A stretch of 64,000 nucleotides of DNA from contig CAWCPR010000019.1 in the NCBI GenBank assembly GCA_963797475.1, positions 124,001 through 188,000 on the forward strand, in the 5' to 3' direction. Origin of the DNA: CAWCPR01 sp963797475. GTDB taxonomy: Bacteria; Chloroflexota; Anaerolineae; Anaerolineales; UBA4823. Every line of letters begins with the position of its first letter. The stretch's first letter is position 1. Shown piece by piece: positions 8,919 through 17,177 of the stretch. The notes beneath the pieces were generated by a model. The model was not told where the DNA came from. It did no database searches and worked only from the letters and a program-made list of their open reading frames with translations. The translations under genes and the position numbers were made by a program.

Positions 8919-8943
8919 AGGAATCATAAAAGAGTAACGCAAA

Positions 8944-10602
8944 ATGATAACCATCCAACTTTCCAACGTAAGTTTAATCCTGGGGGCGCACACAATCCTT
9001 GAGAACCTCACCTGGAGCGTCCAACACGATCAGAAGATCGGGTTGATCGGTTTAAATGGCGCGGGGAAATCATCCTTGTTCAAACTGATTGTAGGAGAAT
9101 TTTCCCCGGAACCTGGCGGCGCCGTGTCCAAAGCCAGGGGAATTTCTATCGGCTATTTACCTCAACAGGTCGAACTGGATCCGAATAGAACAGCTTTTGA
9201 AAACGCTCTCTTTGGCAATCTTAAGTGGATCGAACTGAGAGATGAATTGGAAAACATCGAGGAACAGCTCACCCGGTCTGAAGTTTACAACAATCCCCGG
9301 TCGCTGATGAGATTCCTGGAAAAGCAGCAACAATGCCTGGATGAATATCTGGCTCTAGGAGGCGACGCTTACCCCAGCAGGGTGCGCGAGATCTTATCTG
9401 GCCTGGGACTGGCGGAGAGCGATTTCGAAAAATCACCCGGCATGTTGAGCGGTGGACAAAAGAAGCTGGTAGGACTGGCCAGTCTGATCTTAAAAAGCCC
9501 CTCGGTGCTGCTTTTAGACGAGCCGGACAACCATCTCGACTTGAACGGGAAGATCTTTCTTGAGCGCTTGATTCGGGAGTATGACGGCGCGGTGGTGATC
9601 GTGTCGCATGACCGCTATCTTTTGGATATGGTCGTTACCCACATCGCCGAGATTGAAGATGGCAAGATTTCCACGTTTAGCGGTGATTATTCAAGCTATG
9701 TTGTCGATAAGGAAGAGCGGCTGGCGCGGGCTGAAGAATTGTTCTTAATTCAAAAAAGGAAGATCCACCGCCTTGAGCTTGCTCTCAAACGTTATTCTGT
9801 TTGGGTCAAAATCAGTGATAAATTTGCCAGCCGCGTTCAATCGATGAAGGCTCGCCTGGAGCGCATTGAACGATTGGATAAGCCGGTCCTGGAACGGCGC
9901 CGAATGGGATTGGAATTCAACGGCTGGCGCGGATCGAACAAAGTATTAGAACTGAAAGAGGTTCATAAAGCCTATAACGCACAATCGGTTCTTTCAGGGA
10001 TCGACTTGCTGATACAACATGGGGATCGAGTAGGGCTTATTGGAGCAAATGGCGCGGGGAAATCGGTCTTGATGCGGCTAATTTTGGGTTTGGAAAGGCC
10101 AGATCGAGGTGTAATTAATTTAGGTCCGAGCGTTAAGGTAGGGTACTATGCCCAGGAGCACGAGACCCTGGATTTCGATCAAACCTTAATTGAAACTGTC
10201 CGGCGGGGGATCCCTTCGAATGCGACGCTGACCGAATCGTCTGCTGTCGCCTTCCTGAATCGCTACCTCTTCCCCTATCGAATGATAAACCAGCCGGTTA
10301 AAGAGCTTTCTGGGGGGGAGCGCAGCCGCCTGCAGCTTGCTTTGTTGGTGCTTTCAGGGTCAAATTTCTTGCTACTGGATGAACCGACCAATAACCTGGA
10401 TATCGCATCTGCGGAGGTCCTGGAAAACGCCCTGGAAGAATTCGTAGGGACCGTCCTGGTGATCTCCCATGACCGGTATTTTCTCGACCAGACCGTCCAA
10501 CGCCTGGTAGTTTTAGAAAATGGGAATTTGAAAGAATATTTTGGGGGCTATAGCGACTACGCTCAGCAATTTCTCAATTTCTCCCAAACGGAGGCAGGAT
10601 AG
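8944..10602 (+). CDS. ABC-F family ATP-binding cassette protein
   Basis: The 552-residue protein has two ABC ATPase domains and no membrane segments. Walker A motifs are GLNGAGKSSL and GANGAGKSVL, signatures LSGGQKK and LSGGERSR, and Walker B motifs LLLDEPDNHLD and LLLDEPTNNLD, each followed by a switch SHDRY. A charged linker of about 80 residues joins the domains. ABC-F proteins act on the ribosome E site in translation control or antibiotic resistance. The first signature is slightly off consensus (GGQKK). The leader contains a uORF and an attenuator hairpin, which would fit an inducible resistance-type role, but the subfamily is not assigned. Confidence 0.93.
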   Translation: MITIQLSNVSLILGAHTILENLTWSVQHDQKIGLIGLNGAGKSSLFKLIVGEFSPEPGGAVSKARGISIGYLPQQVELDPNRTAFENALFGNLKWIELRDELENIEEQLTRSEVYNNPRSLMRFLEKQQQCLDEYLALGGDAYPSRVREILSGLGLAESDFEKSPGMLSGGQKKLVGLASLILKSPSVLLLDEPDNHLDLNGKIFLERLIREYDGAVVIVSHDRYLLDMVVTHIAEIEDGKISTFSGDYSSYVVDKEERLARAEELFLIQKRKIHRLELALKRYSVWVKISDKFASRVQSMKARLERIERLDKPVLERRRMGLEFNGWRGSNKVLELKEVHKAYNAQSVLSGIDLLIQHGDRVGLIGANGAGKSVLMRLILGLERPDRGVINLGPSVKVGYYAQEHETLDFDQTLIETVRRGIPSNATLTESSAVAFLNRYLFPYRMINQPVKELSGGERSRLQLALLVLSGSNFLLLDEPTNNLDIASAEVLENALEEFVGTVLVISHDRYFLDQTVQRLVVLENGNLKEYFGGYSDYAQQFLNFSQTEAG

Positions 10603-10618
10603 GCATACACCGGCCTGA

Positions 10619-10891
10619 TTAGTTGTGCCGGACGATCAAAAGCTCTATGCTGGCAGCGATTGCTAAAAGCGTTAGAGACAATACATAGCTGTATACCGCA
10701 GGTCGAATCCCCAACACCGGTAAAATTGCCGTCGCGATCATGCCGGCTGCCAAAACGGCCGGGAGCCGGGCCGCCCAACGCCGGTGAGTAAACTGCCGCA
10801 CCCCAAGCCAATGCAGGATTTTCCAACTCCAGCGTACTGGCAAGGACAATAATTTGATCCCCAAACAAATTAATCGCGCCGCTGTTTTCAT
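10619..10891 (-). CDS. small two-helix membrane protein
   Basis: The start at 10891 is chosen because AGGGGCAGG precedes it; the ATG at 10912 would place that ribosome site inside the coding region. The 90-residue product has a basic N-terminus and two hydrophobic helices, roughly residues 38-58 and 62-85. The family is not recognised. It converges with the ABC-F gene. Confidence 0.5.
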   Translation of the reverse strand: MKTAARLICLGIKLLSLPVRWSWKILHWLGVRQFTHRRWAARLPAVLAAGMIATAILPVLGIRPAVYSYVLSLTLLAIAASIELLIVRHN

Positions 10892-10918
10892 GCTAACCTG
10901 CCCCTTTTTCATATTGAG

Positions 10919-11146
10919 CTAAATTGGCGTCTTCATCAAGAGGGCTGCAATTTTCAGGCCAAATTCGCCTGAGCCTGTTGCGCCAACCCTTTTAATTTCT
11001 AAACGCCTATCGTTCCAGGAAGTTGCGTGCTGGGCGCTTACAATTTTGTAGGCCTCGATCCGGCGCGAAATCTCAACATCAGAATTCTTCCCGGAATTGC
11101 AGGCCGGAACTTCATCCGCCCTTTTGAAGGTAAATCCAAATCTCAT
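10919..11146 (-). CDS. hypothetical small protein, weak support
   Basis: This 75-codon ORF lies seven bases upstream of the small membrane protein gene on the same strand and has CGGGAG close before its ATG. The sequence is polar, without recognisable motifs. It may be spurious; it is listed because otherwise about 400 bases here would have no gene. Confidence 0.25.
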   Translation of the reverse strand: MRFGFTFKRADEVPACNSGKNSDVEISRRIEAYKIVSAQHATSWNDRRLEIKRVGATGSGEFGLKIAALLMKTPI

Positions 11147-11155
11147 TGACTCCCG

Positions 11156-11184
11156 TTGCTTTTAGGCATTTGCCGGGCTATACT
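11156..11184 (+). promoter_or_regulatory. candidate promoter of the alcohol dehydrogenase gene
   Basis: TTGCTT (11156-11161) and TATACT (11179-11184) are 17 bases apart, giving an untranslated leader of about 100 bases before 11296. Confidence 0.4.
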
Positions 11185-11295
11185 ATAAAATATCGGGCCG
11201 GGATTACAAATTATCCCGATCCGAAAATGGAATTCGGTTCCTGAGTTCAATCCCTAAATTCCAGCGCTAGATTTGTACAAGGGAGGATTTAATAA

Positions 11296-12306
11296 ATGGA
11301 TATACCCGAAACGATGCCCGCCATGGTATTGGTAGAGCAGAAAAAGCCGCTAAAGCTGATGGAATTGCCTGTCCCGAAACCTGGACCCGATCAGATCCTC
11401 TTGAAAATCCACGCCTGCGGGGTCTGCAGGACCGATTTGCACATTTTAGACGGAGAGCTGGATCACCCTAAGCTGCCCCTGATCCTGGGCCACCAGATTG
11501 TTGGGACAGTCGTACAGGTGGGGGATCAAGCCAGTCAGTTTAAGATTGGCGATCGGGTAGGCGTCCCCTGGCTGGGCCGCACCGATGGGACCTGTCGCTA
11601 CTGCCAGCGCGGCCAGGAAAACCTGTGCGATAACCCTGAATTTACCGGTTACACTCTGGATGGGGGCTATGCCGGTTACACCCTGGCCTATCCACAGTTC
11701 ACTTTCAAGCTTCCCGAAACCTACACAGATGTCGATGCAGCCCCGCTGCTTTGCGCAGGGTTGATTGGTTATCGTACGTATCGCCTGGCTGGCGAATATA
11801 CCCAACGCTTAGGGATTTACGGTTTTGGCGCGGCCGCCCATATCATCGCGCAGGTAGCGATCCACCAGGGGAAGCGAGTTTATGCCTTTACCCGGCCAGG
11901 GGATACGAAAACTCAGGAGTTTGCCAGAGCGATTGGAGCAGTTTGGGCGGGAGGGTCGGACCAGCGCCCCCCGGAAGAATTGGATGCGGCTTTAATTTTC
12001 GCACCGGTTGGCCCGCTGGCGGTCTCGGCATTGCAGGCGACGGCCAAAGGCGGCGTCGTTGTGAGCGGCGGAATCCATATGAGCGACATCCCCTCTTTCC
12101 CTTACCGTTATTTGTGGGAGGAACGTGTGATTCGTTCAGTCGCCAACCTCACCCGCCAGGATGGTGAGGAGTTCTTGGAAATCGCGCCTGAAGTGCCAGT
12201 CAAAACCGAAGTGACAACATTCCCTTTGGAGCAAGCCAACCAGGCGTTGGAAAGCCTGCGCCAGGGCGACTTTCAAGGAGCAGCCGTTTTGACGATTTCT
12301 TCATAA
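11296..12306 (+). CDS. zinc-dependent alcohol dehydrogenase family protein
   Basis: This 336-residue medium-chain dehydrogenase shows the catalytic zinc Cys in HACGVCRTDLH, GHQIVGTVV, and a Rossmann segment (GIYGFGAAAHI). AGGGAGG precedes the ATG. It is closest in style to the AdhA/CAD2 branch (GYTLDGGYAGY). The structural zinc loop reads GRTDGTCRYCQRGQENLC: three Cys remain, but the first of the usual four is Asp, so that site may be altered or bind through Asp. Substrate is probably a small alcohol or aldehyde. The 3' end overlaps the convergent reverse gene by six bases. Confidence 0.9.
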   Translation: MDIPETMPAMVLVEQKKPLKLMELPVPKPGPDQILLKIHACGVCRTDLHILDGELDHPKLPLILGHQIVGTVVQVGDQASQFKIGDRVGVPWLGRTDGTCRYCQRGQENLCDNPEFTGYTLDGGYAGYTLAYPQFTFKLPETYTDVDAAPLLCAGLIGYRTYRLAGEYTQRLGIYGFGAAAHIIAQVAIHQGKRVYAFTRPGDTKTQEFARAIGAVWAGGSDQRPPEELDAALIFAPVGPLAVSALQATAKGGVVVSGGIHMSDIPSFPYRYLWEERVIRSVANLTRQDGEEFLEIAPEVPVKTEVTTFPLEQANQALESLRQGDFQGAAVLTISS

Positions 12307-12999
12307 CTGCTTGGATGAATAATGATCCTGGTAACGACAGGTTTCTTGCAAGCTGCAATAATCACAGGTTCTACCTTGCAAAGCCATCTCGCTGCCGATC
12401 CCGATTAACTGAGAAAGCGACAACCTGGGAACCATCATTTCGCTGTGGGTCAGCGTGACCCCAATCAAATCCGCGGCTACTAATGAGAAAAGTTGGCGTT
12501 GCCCCGGGTCAACCGGCCAGCCCACCATTCCAGGACTGAGCGGGATGGAGGTTTGCAATTTCTCAGAGGCTGCCTCAGCTTCGACCACGCTGCAAGCCTG
12601 GGTAGCCAACATTTCCACGGCAGCCGCGCCCAAACCCTCGAGCGCTAAGGCCAGCAAAGGATCGCTGCTCATCAATTCCGCTGAAACCTCTTCCAATTGG
12701 CTTCCCAGCGTACACACCATCACCACGACTGTATTGGCGCCTGCCAGGTGCTGTACGAGCAGCGCACTGTTTAAACTCGCATCGCCTTCCAGCAAGACCT
12801 TTTCGTGCCTGAACCCTTTGACAACCAGCCTGTGCTGCAAGACTGTTGGCTGTAGCAAAGGCATGCCTTCCTTCAAAGCCCATTCTGCAGGTGCTATTAA
12901 CGCCGGGCGGCGCTTCCTTACAACCTCGGGATCTGCTCCCTGTCCGCGTAAGACGTGATCAACAGTTAATGGAAGATTCCACTCGCGTAATTGTTCCAT
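12301..12999 (-). CDS. MetH activation-domain-like corrinoid protein
   Basis: The 232-residue product resembles the stand-alone version of the cobalamin-dependent methionine synthase activation domain. SPGMVGWPVDPGQRQLFSL matches the family's RxSPGYGDWP region, IGVTLTHSEMMVPRLSLSQLIGIG matches the AdoMet-binding segment, and the C-terminus has CDYCSLQETC. Such proteins occur with corrinoid methyltransferases, where they may help reactivate cobalamin, but no methyltransferase lies next to it here. The family's Arg before SPG is replaced by Leu. Cys spacing at the C-terminus suggests a metal site (inference). Confidence 0.75.
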   Translation of the reverse strand: MEQLREWNLPLTVDHVLRGQGADPEVVRKRRPALIAPAEWALKEGMPLLQPTVLQHRLVVKGFRHEKVLLEGDASLNSALLVQHLAGANTVVVMVCTLGSQLEEVSAELMSSDPLLALALEGLGAAAVEMLATQACSVVEAEAASEKLQTSIPLSPGMVGWPVDPGQRQLFSLVAADLIGVTLTHSEMMVPRLSLSQLIGIGSEMALQGRTCDYCSLQETCRYQDHYSSKQL

Positions 13000-13325
13000 A
13001 ATTTGCCAGAATCTGGCTGTAATTGTAACAAAGAATCATTTCCGATTCCCATTTCTAAAGAAACTCTCGAGATTGCTGTGGAGTGGCAGTGAAGTCATGC
13101 GAAGAAAGCCAGTGGTCTGCCACAAATCTCTATCCTAATACATGCCGCGCCGACAACTGGCCTTCAGCCGGAAGCAGAGCGTCCAACCTGATTGTGACTA
13201 ACTTAATGCAAAATTCCGTTACATTTGTCCCTGACTGTTGAATATCAATGTGATAATCTTAAGCTGGTTGACGAGAACATCGAGCAACAGCAAAACCGAT
13301 CAAATCTTGCAAGGAGAATTTAGCC
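13000..13325 (+). other. intergenic region between divergent genes
   Basis: About 326 bases separate the MetH-activation-like gene from the ferredoxin gene. I see no convincing ORF or RNA gene. A -10-like GATAAT at 13252-13257 may drive the ferredoxin gene, but no properly spaced -35 accompanies it. Confidence 0.4.
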
Positions 13326-13514
13326 ATGGCAATGAAAATAACCGACGAATGCATCTCTTGCGGCGCGTGCGAACCCGGCTGCCCGGTTGAAGCGATCAGC
13401 GAAGCCGATACAATCTATGCAATCGATTCTAATCTATGCGTAGAGTGTGAAGGCCACTTCGATTCCCCCCAGTGTGTGGACGTTTGCCCGGTTGACTGCA
13501 TTGTAGCGTTATAA
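13326..13514 (+). CDS. 2[4Fe-4S] ferredoxin
   Basis: The 62-residue protein has two cluster motifs: CISCGACEPGCP and CVECEGHFDSPQCVDVCP. The second has the longer spacing seen in YfhL-type bacterial ferredoxins. It is a soluble low-potential electron carrier; the partner is not evident from neighbours. AAGGAG precedes the ATG at good spacing and a strong terminator follows, so it is transcribed alone. Confidence 0.94.
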   Translation: MAMKITDECISCGACEPGCPVEAISEADTIYAIDSNLCVECEGHFDSPQCVDVCPVDCIVAL

Positions 13515-13537
13515 TTCTTTCTCTGTTAGATAGGAAA

Positions 13538-13568
13538 AAGCTCATCCCGTGTCAGGATGGGCTTTTTT
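13538..13568 (+). terminator. Rho-independent terminator of ferredoxin gene
   Basis: A 10-bp stem (13538-13547 with 13555-13564) is followed by a run of T to 13568. Confidence 0.9.
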
Positions 13569-13628
13569 GGTTCCATTTGGATTCATCATGATAGAATAGC
13601 ATAATCATTCTAAGGGAGGTCAATTAAG

Positions 13629-14081
13629 GTGAACAAAGTATACAAACACATACCTGCAGCGCCGGATGAATACCTCGGAGATGTCTCTACCGAAGGAAAA
13701 GTCTATGCAACCCGGTTCGGTCCTGATATACATGTCGGGCGGGTCGATCTGGAGAACGGGAAAATCTTTCTCTCCCGCTTGGGTCCGGACAAACACATTG
13801 GCCATGTAGATCTTAAGTCCGGGAAGGTTTACCTGACTCGATTCGGTCCGGATGAATATCTCGGCCGGGTGGAAAAGGATGGAAAGCTTTACCTGCACCA
13901 ACCCTTAGCTCCTGACGATTACGTCGGGAAAATTGTCGATATGAGCTCGCTGGCTCACGGAGGAGCTGCCTTTCTGCTTCTCCTTATTCCAATCCTGGAG
14001 GAAGAAAACTCCGAGAGGGACGAGCAGGAATACGATCCCGGCCTGGATGAAGCCAACCCCGGCCTGGCGCCAGCTCAGTGA
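13629..14081 (+). CDS. five-repeat beta-structure protein with C-terminal hydrophobic segment
   Basis: The 150-residue protein is built of five tandem units of about 21 residues. Each has PDxYxG or PDxHxG (residues 12-17, 32-37, 53-58, 74-79, 95-100) followed by VDLxxGKxYLxR-type strands. After the repeats comes a hydrophobic stretch (AAFLLLLIPIL) and an acidic tail. GTG 13629 is supported by GGGAGGT at 13614-13620. The repeat number and strand pattern suggest a small five-fold propeller or 'beta-flower' fold anchored at a membrane. Function is unknown. Confidence 0.75.
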   Translation: MNKVYKHIPAAPDEYLGDVSTEGKVYATRFGPDIHVGRVDLENGKIFLSRLGPDKHIGHVDLKSGKVYLTRFGPDEYLGRVEKDGKLYLHQPLAPDDYVGKIVDMSSLAHGGAAFLLLLIPILEEENSERDEQEYDPGLDEANPGLAPAQ

Positions 14082-14120
14082 CCATCGCTGCCGGCAGCCA
14101 TTCGTTTTCTGATCGAAATC

Positions 14121-14828
14121 ATGGATCACTTTGAGGTGATCTATTCACAACGTGCAGCCGATTACCATCGGATGATCGCTTGCGAAGACATCGACGGGAA
14201 TCTGCCGGCGGCTTTGAAGCAAATCTTGCCAGCCAGGTGTGAAAGAATTCTTGATCTGGGCACCGGAACGGGCCGGCTGCCTATCTTGTTATCAAAATTT
14301 CCCACGCAACCAGAAATTAAAGTAATTTGCACGGATATTCAGATGGCCATGCTCCGAGAAAATCAAATTCAGCGCACCCTTTCCGCTGGTGAATGGAGTC
14401 TGGTGAACGGAGATATTCGCCTTTTACCCTTTAAAAATGCCTGGGCCGATGCAACCATCGCTGCCTGGGCTATCGGCCATTTTCGGACCTGGCTTGAGAA
14501 TGACTGGGAGAACCAGATAGTTCGTGTTTTGAAGGAAATGCAGCGGGTCACAGTCCTCAACGGGAGCATGATCATTATCGAAACCCTCGGCACTGGCAGC
14601 ATTGAACCTAAAGCCCCTTTGGGAAGCCTGGAGGAGTATTACGATTTGCTCCAGAATGAATGGGCCTTCAAGAGAGCCACTATTCAGACGGACTATTTGT
14701 TCGAAAGTGTTTCAGATGCTGTTGAAAAGACAGAATTTTTCTTTGGACCGGGCCTATCCACGAAAATCCGCGCCATGAACTGGAAGCGACTGCCTGAATG
14801 GACTGGGATTTGGTATAGGTCCAATTGA
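14121..14828 (+). CDS. class I SAM-dependent methyltransferase
   Basis: The 235-residue protein has motif I ILDLGTGTGRLPIL, an acidic end of strand 2 (ICTDIQMAML), and NGDIRLLPF before strand 4. The substrate is unknown. It begins a tightly packed forward group with the next three genes (gaps of 6 and 15 bases, then a 4-base overlap), suggesting one transcript. Confidence 0.85.
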   Translation: MDHFEVIYSQRAADYHRMIACEDIDGNLPAALKQILPARCERILDLGTGTGRLPILLSKFPTQPEIKVICTDIQMAMLRENQIQRTLSAGEWSLVNGDIRLLPFKNAWADATIAAWAIGHFRTWLENDWENQIVRVLKEMQRVTVLNGSMIIIETLGTGSIEPKAPLGSLEEYYDLLQNEWAFKRATIQTDYLFESVSDAVEKTEFFFGPGLSTKIRAMNWKRLPEWTGIWYRSN

Positions 14829-14834
14829 AAAAAA

Positions 14835-15500
14835 ATGCAAAAATCCTCTTTACACGCCTCACTAAAAAACTTTTATGCGCGATCGCCTGGAGACCTTCAA
14901 GAAGTGCCTGTGGATGGCTACCTGGTTGATGTAGTCTGTGGGGATTTATTAGTCGAAATTCAAACCCGGAATTTTACTGCGATAAAAGATAAACTGGCCG
15001 TCTTGCTGGAAAGCCATCCGCTGTTATTGGTGCATCCGGTTGCCCAACAAAAGTGGATTCTTAAACTTCCGGCCGAAGGGGATATTCCAATCGAGATGCG
15101 AAAATCGCCCCGGCATGGCCGTATGGAGCACATATTCCTGGAATTGGTGCGCATACCGCATCTGATCAAACACCCGAATTTCAGTTTCGAGGTCGTGCTT
15201 ATCCGTGAGGAAGAGATCCGTCGTAATGACGGATTGGGTTCCTGGCGTCGCAAAGGTTGGAGCATTTCCGACCGTAATCTGCTAGAAGTCGTATCTCGAA
15301 GACGTTTTAACCTGCCCTCCGATTATCTTACTTTTATCCCTGACGGCCTGGAACAACCCTTTACCAGTCTTGAGCTTGCCCAGGCGCTGAGAATCCCCCG
15401 CTACCTGGCACAGAAAACTGCCTACTGCCTGCAGAATATTGGCGTCATCCGCAACTGCGGCCGGAGGGGTCGCTCATATCTTTACCAATCCGAGAATTAG
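14835..15500 (+). CDS. conserved protein, possible PD-(D/E)XK-like core with C-terminal winged helix
   Basis: This 221-residue protein has an N-terminal alpha/beta part with VDVVCGDLLVEIQTRNF. The D...ExQ pattern around two strands is reminiscent of the PD-(D/E)XK nuclease core. The C-terminal 60 residues look like a winged helix (FTSLELAQALRIPRYLAQKT, then IGVIRNCGRRGRSYLY). It sits between two methyltransferase genes with short spacing. Nuclease activity is not established; the fold assignment is inference. Confidence 0.55.
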   Translation: MQKSSLHASLKNFYARSPGDLQEVPVDGYLVDVVCGDLLVEIQTRNFTAIKDKLAVLLESHPLLLVHPVAQQKWILKLPAEGDIPIEMRKSPRHGRMEHIFLELVRIPHLIKHPNFSFEVVLIREEEIRRNDGLGSWRRKGWSISDRNLLEVVSRRRFNLPSDYLTFIPDGLEQPFTSLELAQALRIPRYLAQKTAYCLQNIGVIRNCGRRGRSYLYQSEN

Positions 15501-15515
15501 GGGTTCTTACCGAAG

Positions 15516-16043
15516 ATGGATCACAAAGATCATATATTCCTGCTGCAGAAAGGGATACCCGGTCCGGGAGGCGTTTGGGCCGATCTGGGTTCGGGTACTG
15601 GCGCCTTCACGTTAGCACTGGCAGACCTTCTCGGCCCTCAAGCTGAGATTTATTCTGTGGACAAGGATCGTGGTAGTTTACTGACTCAATCCCGAATGTT
15701 CAAAGAGCGCTTCCCAAAACACAAGGTTTTGTGGAAGGTAGCCGATTTCACCCGCTCCTTAGATCTACCGCTCCTGGACGGGGTCATAATGGCGAATGCG
15801 TTGCATTTCCAACGCACGAAGGAACCTGTTCTTCAAAACATCCACGGTTTATTGCGACCCGGCGGCCGGATTATCCTGGTAGAGTATAATGCCGACCACG
15901 GAAACTATTGGGTGCCTCATCCAATTTCTTACAATTCCTGGGAAATCTTGTCGAGACAAGCCGGCTTCCGAGAGACCCGTTTGCTCGCCACAGTACCCAG
16001 TCGTTTTCTTAAAGAAATTTACGCTGCGCTCAGTTTCAAATGA
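15516..16043 (+). CDS. SAM-dependent methyltransferase
   Basis: The 175-residue protein has motif I WADLGSGTGAFTLAL, acidic loop SVDKD, and the late motif LLRPGGRIILVEYN. It is short for the family but includes all core strands. The last four bases overlap the start of the following membrane-protein gene (ATGA), so the two are coupled. Confidence 0.85.
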   Translation: MDHKDHIFLLQKGIPGPGGVWADLGSGTGAFTLALADLLGPQAEIYSVDKDRGSLLTQSRMFKERFPKHKVLWKVADFTRSLDLPLLDGVIMANALHFQRTKEPVLQNIHGLLRPGGRIILVEYNADHGNYWVPHPISYNSWEILSRQAGFRETRLLATVPSRFLKEIYAALSFK

Positions 16044-17140
16044 TCCTGATCAAAATTCTCAGTTTTTCCCTCGGGGCTGGTCTGGTTGGCTATACTTTGT
16101 TCTCTGCGGTCAAGACATTTGTATTACCCCGCAGCGCGCCTGATCGTTTGACTTTTCTCGTGTTTGCCATCGTGCGTTGGTTTTTCGAGCTGCGCGTACG
16201 CCGCTCCAGCACATATTTTGGGCAAGACCGGATCATGGCATTTTTCGCGCCGATCGCCCTGCTTTCTTTGCTGCCCGCCTGGCTTTTTCTGGTTTTGATC
16301 GGGTATACCGGCATGTTCTGGGCTGTAGATGGCCCTGCTGTGAAAGACGCTTTTCGGGTAAGCGTGTCCTCACTTTTAACGCTCGGTTTTGCAACTTTCG
16401 AAAGCCCGTTGGGTTGGATCATGGTTTTTTCAGAAGCGACCATCGGATTGATCCTGGTAGCTTTGTTGATCGCTTACTTGCCGCCCATGTACGCGGCTTT
16501 TTCTCGTCGAGAAACGGCTGTGACGATGCTGGAGGTGCGCGCTGGCAATCCGCCATCCGCGATCGAGCTGTTGATGCGGTACCACCGCATTCAAGGTTTC
16601 AACAGGTTAGCTCAATTATGGGAAACCTGGGAAGCCTGGTTCGCAGATATCGTAGAAAGCCATACTTCGCTTCCCGCCCTTGTCTTTTTCCGGTCTCCAC
16701 GCCCCGAGCATTCCTGGATCACTGCCACAGGGGTAATGTTGGACGCGGCATCTTTAACCCTCGCTGCGGTCGAAATTCCGGAAGAACCTCTTGCCGCCCT
16801 ATGTATCCGGGCCGGCTATATCACTTTGCGACGCATTGCCGACTTTTTTAACATCAAATACAATCCAAACCCTCATTTCCCCGTTGAACAGATCAGCGTC
16901 AGCCGAGAGGAGTTTGAAGCTGCCCTGGATCAAATGCAGGCCGCCGGCGTCCCAATAAAGCCTGACCGGGATCAGGCTTGGCAGGATTTCGGCGGCTGGC
17001 GCATTAATTACGACACCGTCTTATTAGCCCTCGCAAGCTTGACTATGGCGCCCACATCCCCCTGGACCGGAAGCCGCCCTCTGAAGGCGCACCTGCCCCT
17101 ACCTTTTCTGCAGAAAGATCAGAACCTGTCCCATCGATAA
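16040..17140 (+). CDS. membrane protein with ion-channel-like pore region
   Basis: The 366-residue protein has an N-terminal membrane helix, a second at about residues 73-95, a pore-like stretch SVSSLLTLGFATFESP and another helix (ATIGLILVALLIAYLPP), followed by a long soluble C-terminal part. The helix-pore loop-helix order recalls two-TM potassium channels, but the filter TVGYG is replaced by TLGFA. Ion selectivity therefore cannot be assumed. It is translationally coupled to the upstream methyltransferase. Confidence 0.65.
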   Translation: MILIKILSFSLGAGLVGYTLFSAVKTFVLPRSAPDRLTFLVFAIVRWFFELRVRRSSTYFGQDRIMAFFAPIALLSLLPAWLFLVLIGYTGMFWAVDGPAVKDAFRVSVSSLLTLGFATFESPLGWIMVFSEATIGLILVALLIAYLPPMYAAFSRRETAVTMLEVRAGNPPSAIELLMRYHRIQGFNRLAQLWETWEAWFADIVESHTSLPALVFFRSPRPEHSWITATGVMLDAASLTLAAVEIPEEPLAALCIRAGYITLRRIADFFNIKYNPNPHFPVEQISVSREEFEAALDQMQAAGVPIKPDRDQAWQDFGGWRINYDTVLLALASLTMAPTSPWTGSRPLKAHLPLPFLQKDQNLSHR

Positions 17141-17177
17141 ATTAATCGATCGCTCGGTTTTGCTCCTGGAGAGCTAC

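Noticed and set aside
10919..11146. Treating the 75-codon reverse ORF as a confident gene
   Set aside because: No homology pattern and an ordinary composition; kept only as a low-confidence feature.
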